DNA of 64,000 nucleotides from Hirundichthys speculiger (taxonomy: Eukaryota; Chordata; Actinopteri; Beloniformes; Exocoetidae). The stretch lies in assembly GCA_018398805.1 (NCBI GenBank), contig JAGFBZ010000289.1, forward strand, positions 3,799,001 through 3,863,000, written 5' to 3'. Both the position numbers and the translations under genes were made by a program. The stretch's first letter is position 1. Every line of letters begins with the position of its first letter. The notes below the pieces were generated by a model, which saw only the letters and a program-made list of their open reading frames with translations, did no database searches and had not been told where the DNA came from. Below, piece by piece: positions 12,225-23,372 of this stretch.

Positions 12225-12382
12225 TAAATTTTTTGTCACAAGTGGTCTTTAGCTAGAGTGAAGAGGAGACAGGAATATAGGGCAGACATGCAGGAATTGA
12301 ACTTGTGACCAGTGCAGGAGCAATGCAGCCTGCATACAGGGGCCATCTCCTTAAACCACTGAGCTACACAGCAGCCTAAGGC
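12225..12382 (-). repeat. tRNA-derived SINE
   Basis: On the minus strand the head carries an A box TAGCTCAGTGGTT (12367-12353) and a B-box-like AAGTTCAATTCC (about 12303-12292) with tRNA-like spacing. A body follows containing TGTCTCCTCTTCACTCTAGC and AGACCACTTGTGACAAAAAA. It is a Pol III-type SINE of a kind frequent in teleosts, mobilised in trans by LINE machinery. A possible second, headless copy lies at 33095. Confidence 0.75.
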
Positions 12383-12605
12383 TGATGGTATTTCTGACTC
12401 TAGTCAACAGAAAACAAAAATTCTGCTTCCACTGTAAAAGGAATTTTTCTATAGCATTATAAGGAGCTGGTCACAGTGACTGACTTCCTCTAAAAATGTA
12501 TTTTGTCATGTGCTGAACCACACACGGTGAGATGTCACCCATGGTGAACATTATTACACAGCAAAAATGTCTGAAAGATGTACACGATATTTAGTTGCTA
12601 GAAAC

Positions 12606-12790
12606 ATCCATCCATCCATTATTCATAACCATTTAGTCCTACAGAGCGTCATAGGGATCTGCTGGAGCCTATACAAGCTCTCTCTGGGCTAAAGGCAGGG
12701 GTACACCCTGGACAGGTCGCCACACATGAACAACCACACACACTCACAATCACTCCCACCAACAATTTAGAACCCACAAGCAGTATTGAC
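12606..12790 (-). repeat. SINE-like (ATCC)-tailed repeat, copy 3
   Basis: The copy starts with (ATCC)4 at 12607. CTGGAGCCTATACAAGCTC, AGGCAGGGGTACACCCTGG and ACAGGTCGCC follow, and it fades near ACAATTTAGAA. The head is missing. Same family as 1215-1512. Confidence 0.85.
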
Positions 12791-13637
12791 ATAATTATTT
12801 AACACTCCATATGTTGCAACACCATCTTTACAAATGGAAATAGTCATAGAACATAGTAATTGTACTATTTCTGAGGCTTTATCATGAAACTGTAACATTT
12901 TTGCTATTCTTCTGAAGTCAGTTGGTTAATGCAATGCACTTTTTATTCAATTAAGTTAACATGGTGTTTATATTCAAGCAGGTGTCAATGTATACCATCA
13001 ATCCCATCCTGAGACTTTTAATTGCATCCCAGTAATAGGATCCGTTTGATATTGAAACCAGTAGTTATATTAATTTTGTATAGTGTAAAAAAAATAATGC
13101 ACATAAAATCACCTCAGAACAATTCATGGTTTACAGATCCAAATGAGAAACCGTCCGTAACTCTTTATTAGCTTGTTTTATCAGGGAAGGCTTCTGTCCA
13201 TGCTCAGAGCTACTCAGTGGACATATCTTTTGAGCACAATCACTAGAATATTTAGAGGTTTGTTGAGGCCCTGGAGTGCTTACACTTTGCCAATAAAATA
13301 AGCCGAGGGACACAGTGGCATTATATGTGCGAAGGTCAGCTTGTTAACCAAAGTAATTGGATTTTCCATCCCACTCTGGGTGATGAGAGCCTTTGGACAT
13401 TTGCACATTCTCCCCCGACTGCAGTTTTGGAACTGATTTGTCTTTCTGTCAGATTCAGAGTGAAGAGAATGGCAGACATCATTCAAACGCCAACCCATAA
13501 AGCACTTCAGCATCTTGATTAATCACCAACTATTACAGAATAATGTGAAGGACAATTTACTATCTTTTAACATTTCTATGGTGACAGGATAGAGTCTCCC
13601 TCTAAAACAGCAGTCTTTAAATAACAATTGATTTATA

Positions 13638-13742
<105 letters not shown>

Positions 13743-13985
13743 CAAAAAATCAAAAAATGCAGAACAAATGCATAAATTCTAATATTTCTAATACAGAAGT
13801 TAGTTTGCAGGGCTGACAGACTAATCCTTTATCATTTTTAACATTAGCTGGGAACTAGATTTAATCTCTTGTGGGCACAAAGGAAAGTGATGGAATGACT
13901 AGAAAAGAAATATCAATAATTCAATATGCTGAAATGTGAAAAAGTCAGGGACTAAAACAGAGAGGAAGCAGATGTTGCTCCTGGC

Positions 13986-14012
13986 TTTTTTTTTTTTTTT
14001 TTTTTTTTTTTT
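13986..14012. repeat. T homopolymer, 27 bases
   Basis: An uninterrupted T run ending in TTAAGG. It may be the tail of a minus-strand retroposed sequence, but no body was recognised beside it. Confidence 0.9.
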
Positions 14013-16314
14013 AAGGCAACAGTGGAACGTACTGTGCATTTAACAGCGACTGCAGATAAGCCTTAGAGTGGCAGTTTCAGCTTCAGGTCAACTGTATCCT
14101 CTCCTCTCTAATGATAAATTAAAGAAGTTTTATTGTTGAACCCATGTGAAAATTACTTCTGAAAAGTGGTGTCTTTTAAAATGAGTCAAGAGTAAAGATC
14201 TTCTGTTGTGCTGGTGTTGGTCAAAGTTAGATGGCTAAGACAATGAAAGGTAATGCACTTTATTATAATTATTATATCTCAAATGAGCACACAAGTCAAA
14301 TTACAGTAGAAAAAAAACCCTTTAAGGCACTGCAGTCCTTAAAATGTGTTAATTTAATATTCCATTACATTCACTCAGCAGCCACATAGTGTCCAGAACT
14401 AAAGTACAGAATCGGACCAAAATCAATGGCTAACTTCATCTACTAACTGAGATGCAGCCTCCAGAGACTGAAAAATCAGTCCTACCAGAGCCCTGAGGTA
14501 AAACTGGCCTTTACCTTCCTTGACCCACACACACACAATTCAAAAATCCCTTTCTACAAAAGGATAAAATCCTTCCCATTTTTTGTTTATTACACAATTA
14601 CATTTCATAAAGGAGGTTTTTTTTTTTCTCAGTATAAAGGAGTTACCCAGAGTACCTTTGGAGTCCCCTCCCAGCTGTCTCTTTTGACTGCGTTTGGCTT
14701 TGTGGCACAATGATGAAAATAACTCATAGAGTTCCAGTGGAAATAACAGAAGAGGCAACGATGAGACTCAAAAAAGTAATGGTAGGAGAAAGCAAGAGAG
14801 TGATACCTCAAGAGACCACACGCAAGTAAATTTTGGACCGAGGTGACTTAACATCCTTGCCCATAGGGGGACCTGTTGAGCTAAAAATCACAAAAATTCT
14901 CTGCATAAACACAATATCTGGTCCAATAACAACAACAAAAAATCCAGTGAATCTTGCAAAACCTGAAAGCTTTCATCTATTTTCACTGATCATGTTTTAT
15001 ATCCTCCCTTCTTGAACTTTTGAAAAGTGACTCTCAATGGCAGATCACTTGATCAACATGTTTACATGTTGCTTTGCGATGCCCTGAACATTCATTAAAG
15101 TGAAGACCTACCCCAGAGTGTGCATTCATTGGTTCGGATCCATCCACGGTTCAGATCCATGTGATACCTCTAAAAAAGTAAAGCAGTTTTGAACTGCTTA
15201 GGAAATTCTTCAGACATGGTGAGGAATGAGGGAATGAGGGGGAAAAAGGGAAAGAGCGGGGGGACGATCATGGAAAGAGAAGCCCCTGCACAGCATGTAC
15301 CACGAGCAGAATGAGGAAGTGCTTTAGGTCGGAGACCACCGGTGGCTGGAGAAGGCTGGTCTGAAAGATAGCACTGAGGCACTAATCATACCAGCATAAG
15401 AACAGGCCCTAAGCACAAGAGTGACACGAGCCGGGGTCTGGCACACCATACAAGACCCCAGAGTAGAACAACATCAAGGAAGAGCATCAGATCTCGGACC
15501 AGAAGAGAACAGTTGAAGGAACAGCACATGTGCGTGCCTGTATGGACATTTTCAAAGCTTGAAACAATGTGAATAATGACTATGGATTTCTTTTCAATCT
15601 TTTGAAAATATTCTTTTTAATGCAGTATCAATAAAAAATGAATAAAAACCAAAGGCCATCTCTAACCTCACAGCCAGACTCAAATCCAGCACTTCAACAT
15701 TGTCTTCTGTACTCGACATGAAAGGAAGCTTCTGGCTGAGTCAGACGGAAAGTAAAGAAACATGGGAAAAGAGAAGATGGGATCACAAGAAAAATTTTGA
15801 AATTCTGCAAATGTCTTGCTGTTAGAGAGATAAAGTGACATTGAATGGAATTATACACGTGCTTCTAAAAGAAGCACAGACAAATACACAAAAACAAAAC
15901 ATGTCGATAGATGCCAGTGGAATCCTGGCATCTGGTTTATTGGTGCAAGCTTTGAAATACATTATGTTGAGTGAACTACTTTCTATCTTTTTGCTATACA
16001 AATATAGAATGCCGTAATGATTTTCTTTACAAAAGAATATTCTCTCTCCCTCTGTGACTGCCAGAAATTAAATGACTCCATTCTGTGTTATTGTAGCTGA
16101 TTATATGTATCAGGTACGAAGTCTAGCAGCATGAGACCTTCCAACAAGAAAATGATCTCAAACACTCAGACATGGTGGTCAAAACTGATGAATAAAAAAA
16201 CAATATTAATATTTAACATGTCTAGCCAGAGTTCAAACTTGAAAGCCATTCCATATTCAATCTGTGGACCTGAGACCAGTTTGTTTTATGTATCAATTTG
16301 GTCCTTATCTTGTC

Positions 16315-17215
16315 TTACAATCAGATAAATACAACCTAAGATGGACAGCAACACGTAACATATGACATTTTGCTGCACCACTACTTAATAAAATTTAAGC
16401 CAAAATAAAGAAGTAGTATGTAAAAAAAAAATTAAAAATAAAAAACAGAGAGGCACATCCCTGGATTCAGTAGCTTGCGGAACCAGCTTCAGCAGCTATA
16501 AGTTGAACTAATGATGTTCTGTATGATGTTATCAGTCTCTAACATCACTGTGGATGACTTTTGAGCGATTTATCTCCAGAATACGTTGGTATGAACAGGA
16601 GTTCTTTGTGCCAAAGTAAGATGAAACTGCTGTATGTCCTGTGCTGAATATTAGGACTGAGGTGTTTTGCTGTTATGTCTGTGCAATGTGATCCAAACAT
16701 TTCCACTTTTGTCTCGTCTATTCATGAAATCTTGCGGGGTTTTTTTTTTCAATTCAACTCTGCAACCCAAAACTGTGCTGCCGCGTTCTTTTCAGGGACA
16801 TAAAGCGTTTTCCTGCCAACCCTTCCAAACAAGTCATACTTGCTTAGTCCTTTTCTAATAGTACTGATGTAAACTAACAGGCCTGTATTGTGTTAGATTT
16901 GTTTTTCAGGCATATTTCTAGGGAAGCATGCTCCGAATGTTGAGGTGAACTTGCTGAAACATCAACTCATGTGGAGATTGGCAATTATCTTTATTGTTTT
17001 CCATTTTCTAAATACTAATGAAGGAATCTTAAGTAAGGTTAGCATCAAGTGAGAATAAAGATTTAGAAAGAATGAAGAATGTAGGACTTTAAAAGTGTTT
17101 GAGTCATAGTTCTTCCCAGATTGATGTTTGGAAAATGTTGTTTCTTTAAGATCAATGCTGATCTCCAGAACTATAGTAGTATTTGATAAACTGGACCTGG
17201 ATGCCATTTACCCTC
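16315..17215 (-). mobile_element. Decayed Tc1-like transposon with minus-strand transposase remnant
   Basis: The left part (AATACAACCTAAGATGGACA and following) and the body match a widespread fish Tc1 family whose termini lie beside '...AACCTCAGATGAACAACAAC'. On the minus strand 16870-16755 reads LSKYDLFGRVGRKTLYVPEK and AAAQFWVAELN, the end of the paired-type DNA-binding region ('LNKYGLFGRVARRKPLL'). Right-hand blocks (TTCTTCCCAGATTGATG, TTTCTTTAAGATCAATGCTG) correspond to the transposase N-terminus. No intact terminal inverted repeat, no complete catalytic triad and no TA flanks can be assigned. Length (about 900 bp against about 1.6 kb) shows large deletions. Confidence 0.65.
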
Positions 17216-17237
17216 ATAATTCTTATGGAAACACTTA

Positions 17238-17763
17238 GGCCCCCCGATCGTACACCTCCCGCTAGCCGCTAGCCGCTAACCCCAACCCGCAAATTGCGGG
17301 TTTCAGAACCTCCGCTTACAGCTAATGCAATCTTCCGCTCCCTAAAGCCACTACCCGTTATGCCGACTCCCATACTTACATTGTAGGTGTGGCAATGGGC
17401 GTGTCTTTTGCCCTTTCTGCAAACTCAGTATCTTGCGATCGCGGGTTACGGGAGGAGGAAGGAAGAGGAGGGAGCTCTACAGCAGAGTCCAAGACGAGCT
17501 GCGCATGAGAGCTACTCCAATCTGGATGAAAAGACGCTCTATAGCGGTTTGCGAGTAGCGGCTTGCAGGTAGCGCAACCTGCTCTTAAAGGCAATGGCTA
17601 CTGACGCACTGATTGGTTTAACAGGTGGAACGCTCTAACCACTCCTATGCATAATGTAGCGGGTTGCGCAGGTTGGATAGCGGGTTTAGCAAGGTGAAAG
17701 ATTGAGTTCATTGTGGGGAAACGCCCCTCCCACTACCACTAGATCTGTCGGAAGATCAGGCCC
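17238..17763. mobile_element. Non-autonomous Harbinger-like MITE, short copy
   Basis: Left end GGCCCCCCGATCGTACACC, right end GATCAGGCCC, flanked by TTA and ATA (one mismatch from a 3-bp duplication). The interior is collinear with 10618-11652, sharing CTCTTAAAGGCAATGG, TGGTTTAACAGGTGGAACG and CCACTCCTATGCATAA. A central segment of about 520 bp is absent. Subterminal CTAGCCGCTAGCCGCTAACC repeats are present. It has no coding capacity. Confidence 0.75.
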
Positions 17764-19159
17764 ATAGTCTGCATTTTGGGTTTGTTTAATTTTGCCAAGT
17801 TTTTGTTAAAAAATTGACACTGTTTATTATGTAATCTCTTTATTATTAATATCAATGACTTTTTTAAATGACTGCATCAAGGTAAATAGTTGGTTGAGAT
17901 CTAGGGACACTGATGAAAATATAATATTTTCATATTCAAAAAGCCATTCTCTGCCATATGGATTTGGAAAGACCATGCCCATCTCGAAAGAGACGTTTCA
18001 TTGCTGGATATACTATTTCTTTGTTTTGATTTGCAATGACTCTTGTCTTGAAGGGAAAAAGTGAACCCAAACTATACCAAGTAATACCAAATATGCACTG
18101 AAACCTGCACTTTTTCACATAAGCAATAACCAGTGAAGAGTTTTTTCTGACTGAAGCTCTTTCTCACTTTTCTGCAATACACTTTCAAGGTTATTTTGAA
18201 GTCCTTTGCTAAGAAGAAAAAGAAATCAGAATTTCAAGAGCCTACCAAATCTTTAGAGATGCAGTCAAGCTCGATCTGATTTTAACTGTTTATTGTATCA
18301 TGTTTGGAAGTGCCAGTATTTGTTGAGTTTTCCTCCTCAATTATTGAGGTTTTCCATGTCATTGCTCACCTGTCTGTAAATACTAAATAAATACTAAATA
18401 TTGAATGTATGGATTTAATTGTAACTTACCATTATACATTTTCACCTGTCAAGTTACACCTAAAAAATGTGATTGTCATTTTTCCTAATTTCAAATGTCT
18501 GAGAAAGTTTGTTCAAAGGAACGGAAAAAGAAGAGGAAAAAAAAAAACATTTTGCTGCTGTCTGCTCTAAAAGAAAATGCTCAATATTCAAGCCAATGCC
18601 GTGGGAGAGATTTGGGGAACAGTGTTTGCTGTGAGGGATAAAACAGCTTTGAAGCCAAAGATCAACCGAATCAAAGAGAATCTGATATGCTGTTGTATTC
18701 TAAAGCACAGCTATATAACTAATTAAGTCTTATTTTCACCTCACTCAACTTCTGATAGTTGAATGAAAAACATGTTGCATCACTAAGTTTTGTTCACTTT
18801 TAAGATTTTATTATATTCTATAAGATTATATTATACAGAGTGAAACCACTTCAGATGGTAAATCATCCAGCAGAGCTCTCACACACACACATACACTTGT
18901 ATTATGGAAACCTGATACATTCACAGAATTAATGTTCATTGTTTGCTTTGGTTTTATGTTATTTTTATCTTGTTCCAAAAAGCTGGTTGCTGTTCCAACA
19001 CCCTGCATGCCCTTGGTTAACTATTATATGCTCTCCTGTGGAGATCATCTGCTAAAAATGAAGAGCAACAGCATGCATAGCACACTAATGTGCACACTTG
19101 TTTCTTTTTTTTTTCTTTTTTTAATAAGGAAGATGTGAGTAACAGTTGTGTGTGGCCCT
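17764..19159. other. Unassigned AT-rich DNA
   Basis: No repeat family or gene recognised. It contains a short CACACACA run (18881-18895). Confidence 0.4.
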
Positions 19160-19361
19160 TCCATCTATCCATCCATCTGTCTGTTTTCCATAGCCACTTT
19201 ATCTGATACAAGGTTGCAGGGGAGCAGAAGCTTTTCCAAGCTGTCACAGGACATAAGGAAGGGTACACCCTCTACAAGTTGTCAGACCCTTACAGGGTCA
19301 ACACAGAGATTAACAGTCAGAAACAATTTGATAATTTAGAGTCACCCGTTAAACTAACATA
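19160..19361 (-). repeat. SINE-like (ATCC)-tailed repeat, copy 4, interrupted
   Basis: CTATCCATCCATCTGTCTG, then CTTTATCTGATACAAGGTTG, GGGTACACCCTCTACAAG and TTAGAGTCACCCGTTAAACT. The copy stops where the pogo-like end begins at 19362, within the family's conserved 'GAGTCACC...TTAACCTAACATGC' block. The insertion therefore hit this repeat. Confidence 0.75.
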
Positions 19362-19450
19362 CAGTGATCCCTTATTTTTCGCAGTTAATGGGGACCGGTG
19401 CGCCCCCGCGAAAATCAAAATCCGCGAACGGGAGGGCGCACAATGCTGCA
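19362..19450 (+). mobile_element. Left end of a pogo/Tigger-like MITE
   Basis: CAGTGATCCCTTATTTTTCG preceded by TA, then GTTAATGGGGACCGG, CCCGCGAAAATCAAAATCCG and CGAACGGGAGG. It matches the left end of the copy at 27786. The right end is not found; the element is truncated where the gypsy remnant begins. Superfamily placement (TA target, CAGTG termini) is an inference. Confidence 0.65.
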
Positions 19451-19479
19451 TCAGTGTGTGATTACCACAGACTGTATAT

Positions 19480-20420
19480 ATAGAACTGGGCAAATCCTCT
19501 GTCAGGTCAGCCACAGGTCTTCTGAAGAGTGCTTTTGAAGCCCATTTCTTTAGGGCTGTGAGTGATACCATTTTGGCAGGAGCTGACCCCACTCTAATCC
19601 CCCCCAAAAAATGAACAACACTGGCAATTGGTTGGAGCATTTTGCCAAAAATGATGTCATCTAAGTAGTTTTGTTCTGGCAGGATATTCACATCGTCTTC
19701 TGGATAGCTGATGGTGCTGATGCCAGGCCAATTTGGACCAATATGAACTGGAAAGGGCCATCCTGAAAATCTTGCAGCTCTCAGGATTCCGGTGGTGATA
19801 AACTGAACTCAGGTCAATCTGGCTGTGGTGTGTTGCACCTGCTAGTTCCACAAACAAGTCTTCAAGAGTAGGGAGAGGGTAGCAGACCATGATTACACTT
19901 ATTTTGTTCACAAAGGTCAACACACAGCCACAGCCCTCCTCTGTGCTTCCGTGCCACCAGGGGACTCACTCATTCAGATGCATCAACTCTTTCAACCACG
20001 CAGGTGTTTCCACTCTGCTGACCTCTCCTGGCTTATGTTCAGAGGTAGTTGTTTCAACTTTTGGTGTCCACCACATGGTTTATCCTTTCACTCTACCAAC
20101 CAAGGGTGAAGTAAGATCAACATCACACCCTGTGTATTTTTGTTTGACAGGAGGTGGTGAGCTCGTGTCCTCCTTAATGTAATCCTCCTCCAGTGATGCT
20201 TAATTCTTTAATTAGGTCCAGGCCTGCTGCCATGAGCTGAGCATCATCTACACAAAACCCTGCCAGTTCTGGGAATACCAGCTCTCTCACTTCAGTAACA
20301 GCAGATTTACATGCTTTACCAAAATGTTCCTTTTCCCCACAGATGTTGCATTTTGCAAAAGCAGCTGGACAGCTTTTTTCATTTGCAAAGTGCTTGGTGG
20401 AACTCCATCTGACTTATTTT
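19480..20420 (-). pseudogene. Condensed Ty3/gypsy-type gag-pol remnant
   Basis: On the minus strand a CCHC zinc knuckle, CNICGEKEHFGKAC (20350-20309), lies in an 80-codon open stretch and marks the nucleocapsid end of gag. Downstream, FVNKISVIMVCYPLPTLED followed by LFVELAGATHHSQIDLSSVY (about 19921-19815) is the fingers/palm start of a gypsy-type reverse transcriptase. YLDD, the catalytic motif, is at 19667-19656, and weaker sequence continues to about 19480. The protease and most of the segment between fingers and palm are missing, and several frameshifts separate the blocks. No flanking LTR was identified. In intact elements these proteins package and copy retrotransposon RNA; here only fossils remain. 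The exact clade is not determined. Confidence 0.7.
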
Positions 20421-20880
20421 TTATTGCTACTTATTCTACGTGCTGCTTGTGTGTTTGCACGAGTCTGCTGCAGAAAACTTGGCAGGTCATGTTCCTCTTT
20501 TCTCATGAGAATATGCGTTTGCCACTCCTAGTGTGTTTGCCACTCCTACTGCCTGAACAGTTTCAGTCTGGACTTAGCCAGGCGTTAACCTTTCCCGCTT
20601 TTCGCTTGCCGACCGCAGTCGTGAGCACAGGGGAGTTGGACCTTGTCCCAGGGACGAGCAACGCTCGTGGGTAAAACCCGCTCCTTTATAACCACAACGG
20701 CTGGTGAGGAAGGACAGTCTTTGTAAAGTTTTGGCACGGTAAATAAAAGCTTCTGCAGTTCCTCAAACCCAGACAGAGCAGTACGACCAGCTACACACTT
20801 CTTCGCACAAAAACTCTGAAACGTTAAATCCACTCTTTTGTGCCCCCTGCCTGGCGCAACTCTCCCTCATTCACACGCCT
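20421..20880 (-). pseudogene. Possible upstream extension of the gypsy remnant
   Basis: A less AT-rich minus-strand stretch. The 82-codon open frame at 20833-20585 contains FEELQKLLFTVPKLYK and PTSVARPWDKVQL. 'RPWxKV' resembles the segment entering a retroelement integrase core, which would be out of order relative to the zinc knuckle, so a second or rearranged retroelement is possible. No catalytic residues are seen. Low confidence; it may also be unrelated. Confidence 0.3.
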
Positions 20881-21776
20881 ACCATCCACATGCACACACA
20901 CAGAGCTCAACCAAGGGAGGATGACACTCTCATAACACAGGTGATGAAAGAAGTATAGCATTTTTACTGCAGCTTCCATCTGGCCTGTTCAAGCTTTTTC
21001 CAGTGTCACATTTTCCTCCAGTTGTCACGCGCCTTTCACCGCACTGAGATAAGCATTAGAAATTGATGTCATACCATCTCACTTTCCATTTGTCCAAAGT
21101 TAGGCATTGCTAAAGCACTCAAAACCACAATGCACCGAGACACAGTTTTATCTGCTTGCTAGATACCTTGTTTGAAGGTGTGTCTGGAAGCTACCATCCT
21201 GACTTTTGTAACAAAGTGCTTTTGAATGTGGACCTTGCATCATTATTATATGTTGCGTTGATCTGGTAAAGTGTTGAACAGAAGCTTTCCCTTCAGACCC
21301 AGGCAACGTAATAAGACACCAGGTTTCCTCTCTCTAAGTGTTAATTACAATCATGTAGTTGTCAAAAAATATTTGCCATGTACGAAATGAAATGGGTGGC
21401 TCACCAACATAAGTAAAAAGGTAACAAAAGGTGTTGTCGCCAGTTTGTAAGAAATCACAAGTGGTTGGCAACTGTACAGTTTATCTGACCTCTCAAAAGT
21501 ACAACTCCAGACGTTTGCATCACTCCTTACACTCGCTCCTCTTCCCTACCCGAAAATCATTACTCATTCATCTTCTCACAGAGCCACCTAATGGTGAAGG
21601 GGATATATTTTCTAATATAGACCATAATTTGTCTTTCTGGGATACACAAGTGTCTGTAAATGAAACTTGCTGCACCAGTGTCACATTAACAAATGTCAAT
21701 TGACACTTCATGATGTCATATTTCATGCAGCTCTCCAGAAGTTCCTGCTTCTGAGGAATAACTACACATAAAACAC
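20881..21776. other. Unassigned DNA
   Basis: No family recognised. The open frame at 21431-21703 (plus, 90 codons) ends just before the hAT element and has no motif. Confidence 0.4.
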
Positions 21777-21784
21777 CTCCAACC

Positions 21785-23178
21785 CAGTGGCGACTGGTGA
21801 AAAAAAATCTTGGTGGGGCTGGTGTGCCAACAGTTTCCCTGCCTAATCTAGCATAAGCATTAAAATGAACAGTCGGAAAATGACAACAGGTCCACAATAA
21901 TAATTTAATTTCAGTTTCCAGTTTCAAATAAGAAGTAACAATTTACAGCTATATTAGACTTTATGCTATCAAATACTATACAATCAAGGGGTAAATTGTC
22001 CCTCCGGAAGGATGCTGTGCAGCCTCTCCAATATGGCTCCAGCTGTTGAATCCGCACAGCTGTTGGGTAGCTTGATGAATCAATAGAACCGCTCCTGTAT
22101 ATTGTTGGGTCCATCAATGTACCTCAGTACCAGGACTAGCTGACATTATGTCCCCACATTGCTTATTCAAAAGCACCACAAAATTTAACACAATTGATTA
22201 TCTTGGACACAATATTACGGTTTTTATCTTCCTCTTCATTGTGCCTTCTTTCAGTAATGTGGTGCCCATCATCTAGCTGCATTGATATGCTAATCTTTCT
22301 GAGCAAAGCTAGCTTTACGCAGTTTTCCATGTGAACTTTGGATCTCTCATGTTTCTTGAACCGTTCAGAGGTGCTTTAAGTCAGTTAGTCCAGTCTTTGT
22401 CCAAGTCCAATCACATCTGTCACTTCTGAAGAGGATACAGGGGAAACAGAAAAGTGCATTAACTGCTCCACAACCTGCCAGCCACGTCTCAGGGTTTACC
22501 AACTCTGACAAAAACTCAGTTTGTATGATTTACCTTTCTCCTTCGTTTACTGGAAAATGTTAATTTCAGGCTTGTCGGGTCCCAGCTCCTTAACGAGAAG
22601 TTTTTTCTCCGTCGTCCGTCTCACAAAAGGGAACATTAATAATGATTTCACCGAATTAGGTGGAAGCTGCTCTTGAACTCCATCTCTCTTCCTCGTCGCC
22701 GTATTTTTTTTTCTCCCAACGTAGGACAGAGTCTGGGAGTCGCTCTACGAAATAAAACTACCGCTGGCCCTTCACGTAGCTCTAGCTCATAAACCTTCAC
22801 GCATTTTACGTAGCTGTTGGGGCGACATTTCCAGCGCCCCATCGGCGTTAAATTTGGTGACGTTGATAGGCCAATTATCCATAATTTTTCCCTAGCAACC
22901 ATAACCGGATTGGCTATTTAGCTGCAGGTCAGGGGCGCTTGGCCGAGCGCCCCGTGAGAGAATGACGCACTGTAGGTCGGTGGAAATTCACTGTTTAATG
23001 AGTGTCAGTTGGTGGAAATGTTGTTTAAATTATTTAAATCGCATGTAGGCACACACATACTATTAATTAATCTGATGCTGATCAAAAAAATAAATAAAAA
23101 TAAAATAGAATAAATATTTTTCCCCTCCACAGCTGGTGGGGCGGCGCCCCAGCGCCCCCTATGGGCCAGCCGCCTCTG
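21785..23178 (-). mobile_element. hAT transposon, 1,394 bp, perfect 8-bp TSD
   Basis: Termini CAGTGGCGACTGG (left) and CCAGCCGCCTCTG (right, reverse complement CAGAGGCGGCTGG) form a short imperfect inverted repeat typical of hAT. The flanking octamer CTCCAACC occurs on both sides (21777-21784 and 23179-23186), which fixes both ends. The interior carries a broken transposase fragment on the minus strand (annotated separately). Near the right end, presumably the 5' end of the element, there is a less AT-rich CpG-containing segment (22650-22990). At 1.4 kb it is far shorter than an autonomous hAT. Confidence 0.9.
21990..22400 (-). pseudogene. hAT transposase N-terminal remnant (ZMYM/DUF4371 type)
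   Basis: Minus-strand reading gives ERFKKHERSKVHMENCVKLA (about 22375-22310). LRKISISMQLDD, GHHITERRHNEEEDKNRN and IVSKIINCVKFCGAFE follow (to about 22185), then a stop and GHNVS. These match, in order, the TTF-type zinc-finger exit and the start of the DUF4371 region in fish ZMYM-like hAT transposases ('HERSxxHxxxxxKL...LINCVKFCGAFELALRGHDE'). The catalytic domain is absent. The fragment lies inside the TSD-bounded element at 21785-23178, so element and protein can be assigned to each other. Stops and frame changes make it non-functional. Confidence 0.7.
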
Positions 23179-23194
23179 CTCCAACCTGAATGAA

Positions 23195-23372
23195 TGTAAA
23201 TGTTGGCATTTCTAAATTGTTCATAGGAGCAACTTTGACTATGCATGGTTGTCTCTTTTTTTTCCCCAGGTGTATCCATCATCATATCCACTGTCAGCTG
23301 AGATAAGCTCCAGCCAACCTCATATGATCCTGTATAAGATTGAATCAGGTGAAGAAAATGATTGAATACAAT
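23195..23372 (+). repeat. SINE-like (ATCC)-tailed repeat, copy 5, decayed
   Basis: ATGCATGGTTGTCTCTTT, CACTGTCAGCTGAGATAAGC, TCCAGCCAACC and then GAAGAAAATGATTGAAT correspond to the 3' half of the family in plus orientation ('GTCAGCTGGGATAGGCTCCAGC...'). The final GGAT units have drifted. Confidence 0.6.

Noticed and set aside
12225..12382. Functional tRNA gene on the minus strand
   Set aside because: A and B boxes are present, but there is no cloverleaf with a proper anticodon stem. The body and T-rich tail mark it as a SINE.
20585..20833. Named retroviral integrase or envelope gene
   Set aside because: Only one short RPWDKV-like phrase is seen and no catalytic or structural motif follows, so no virus-derived gene is claimed.
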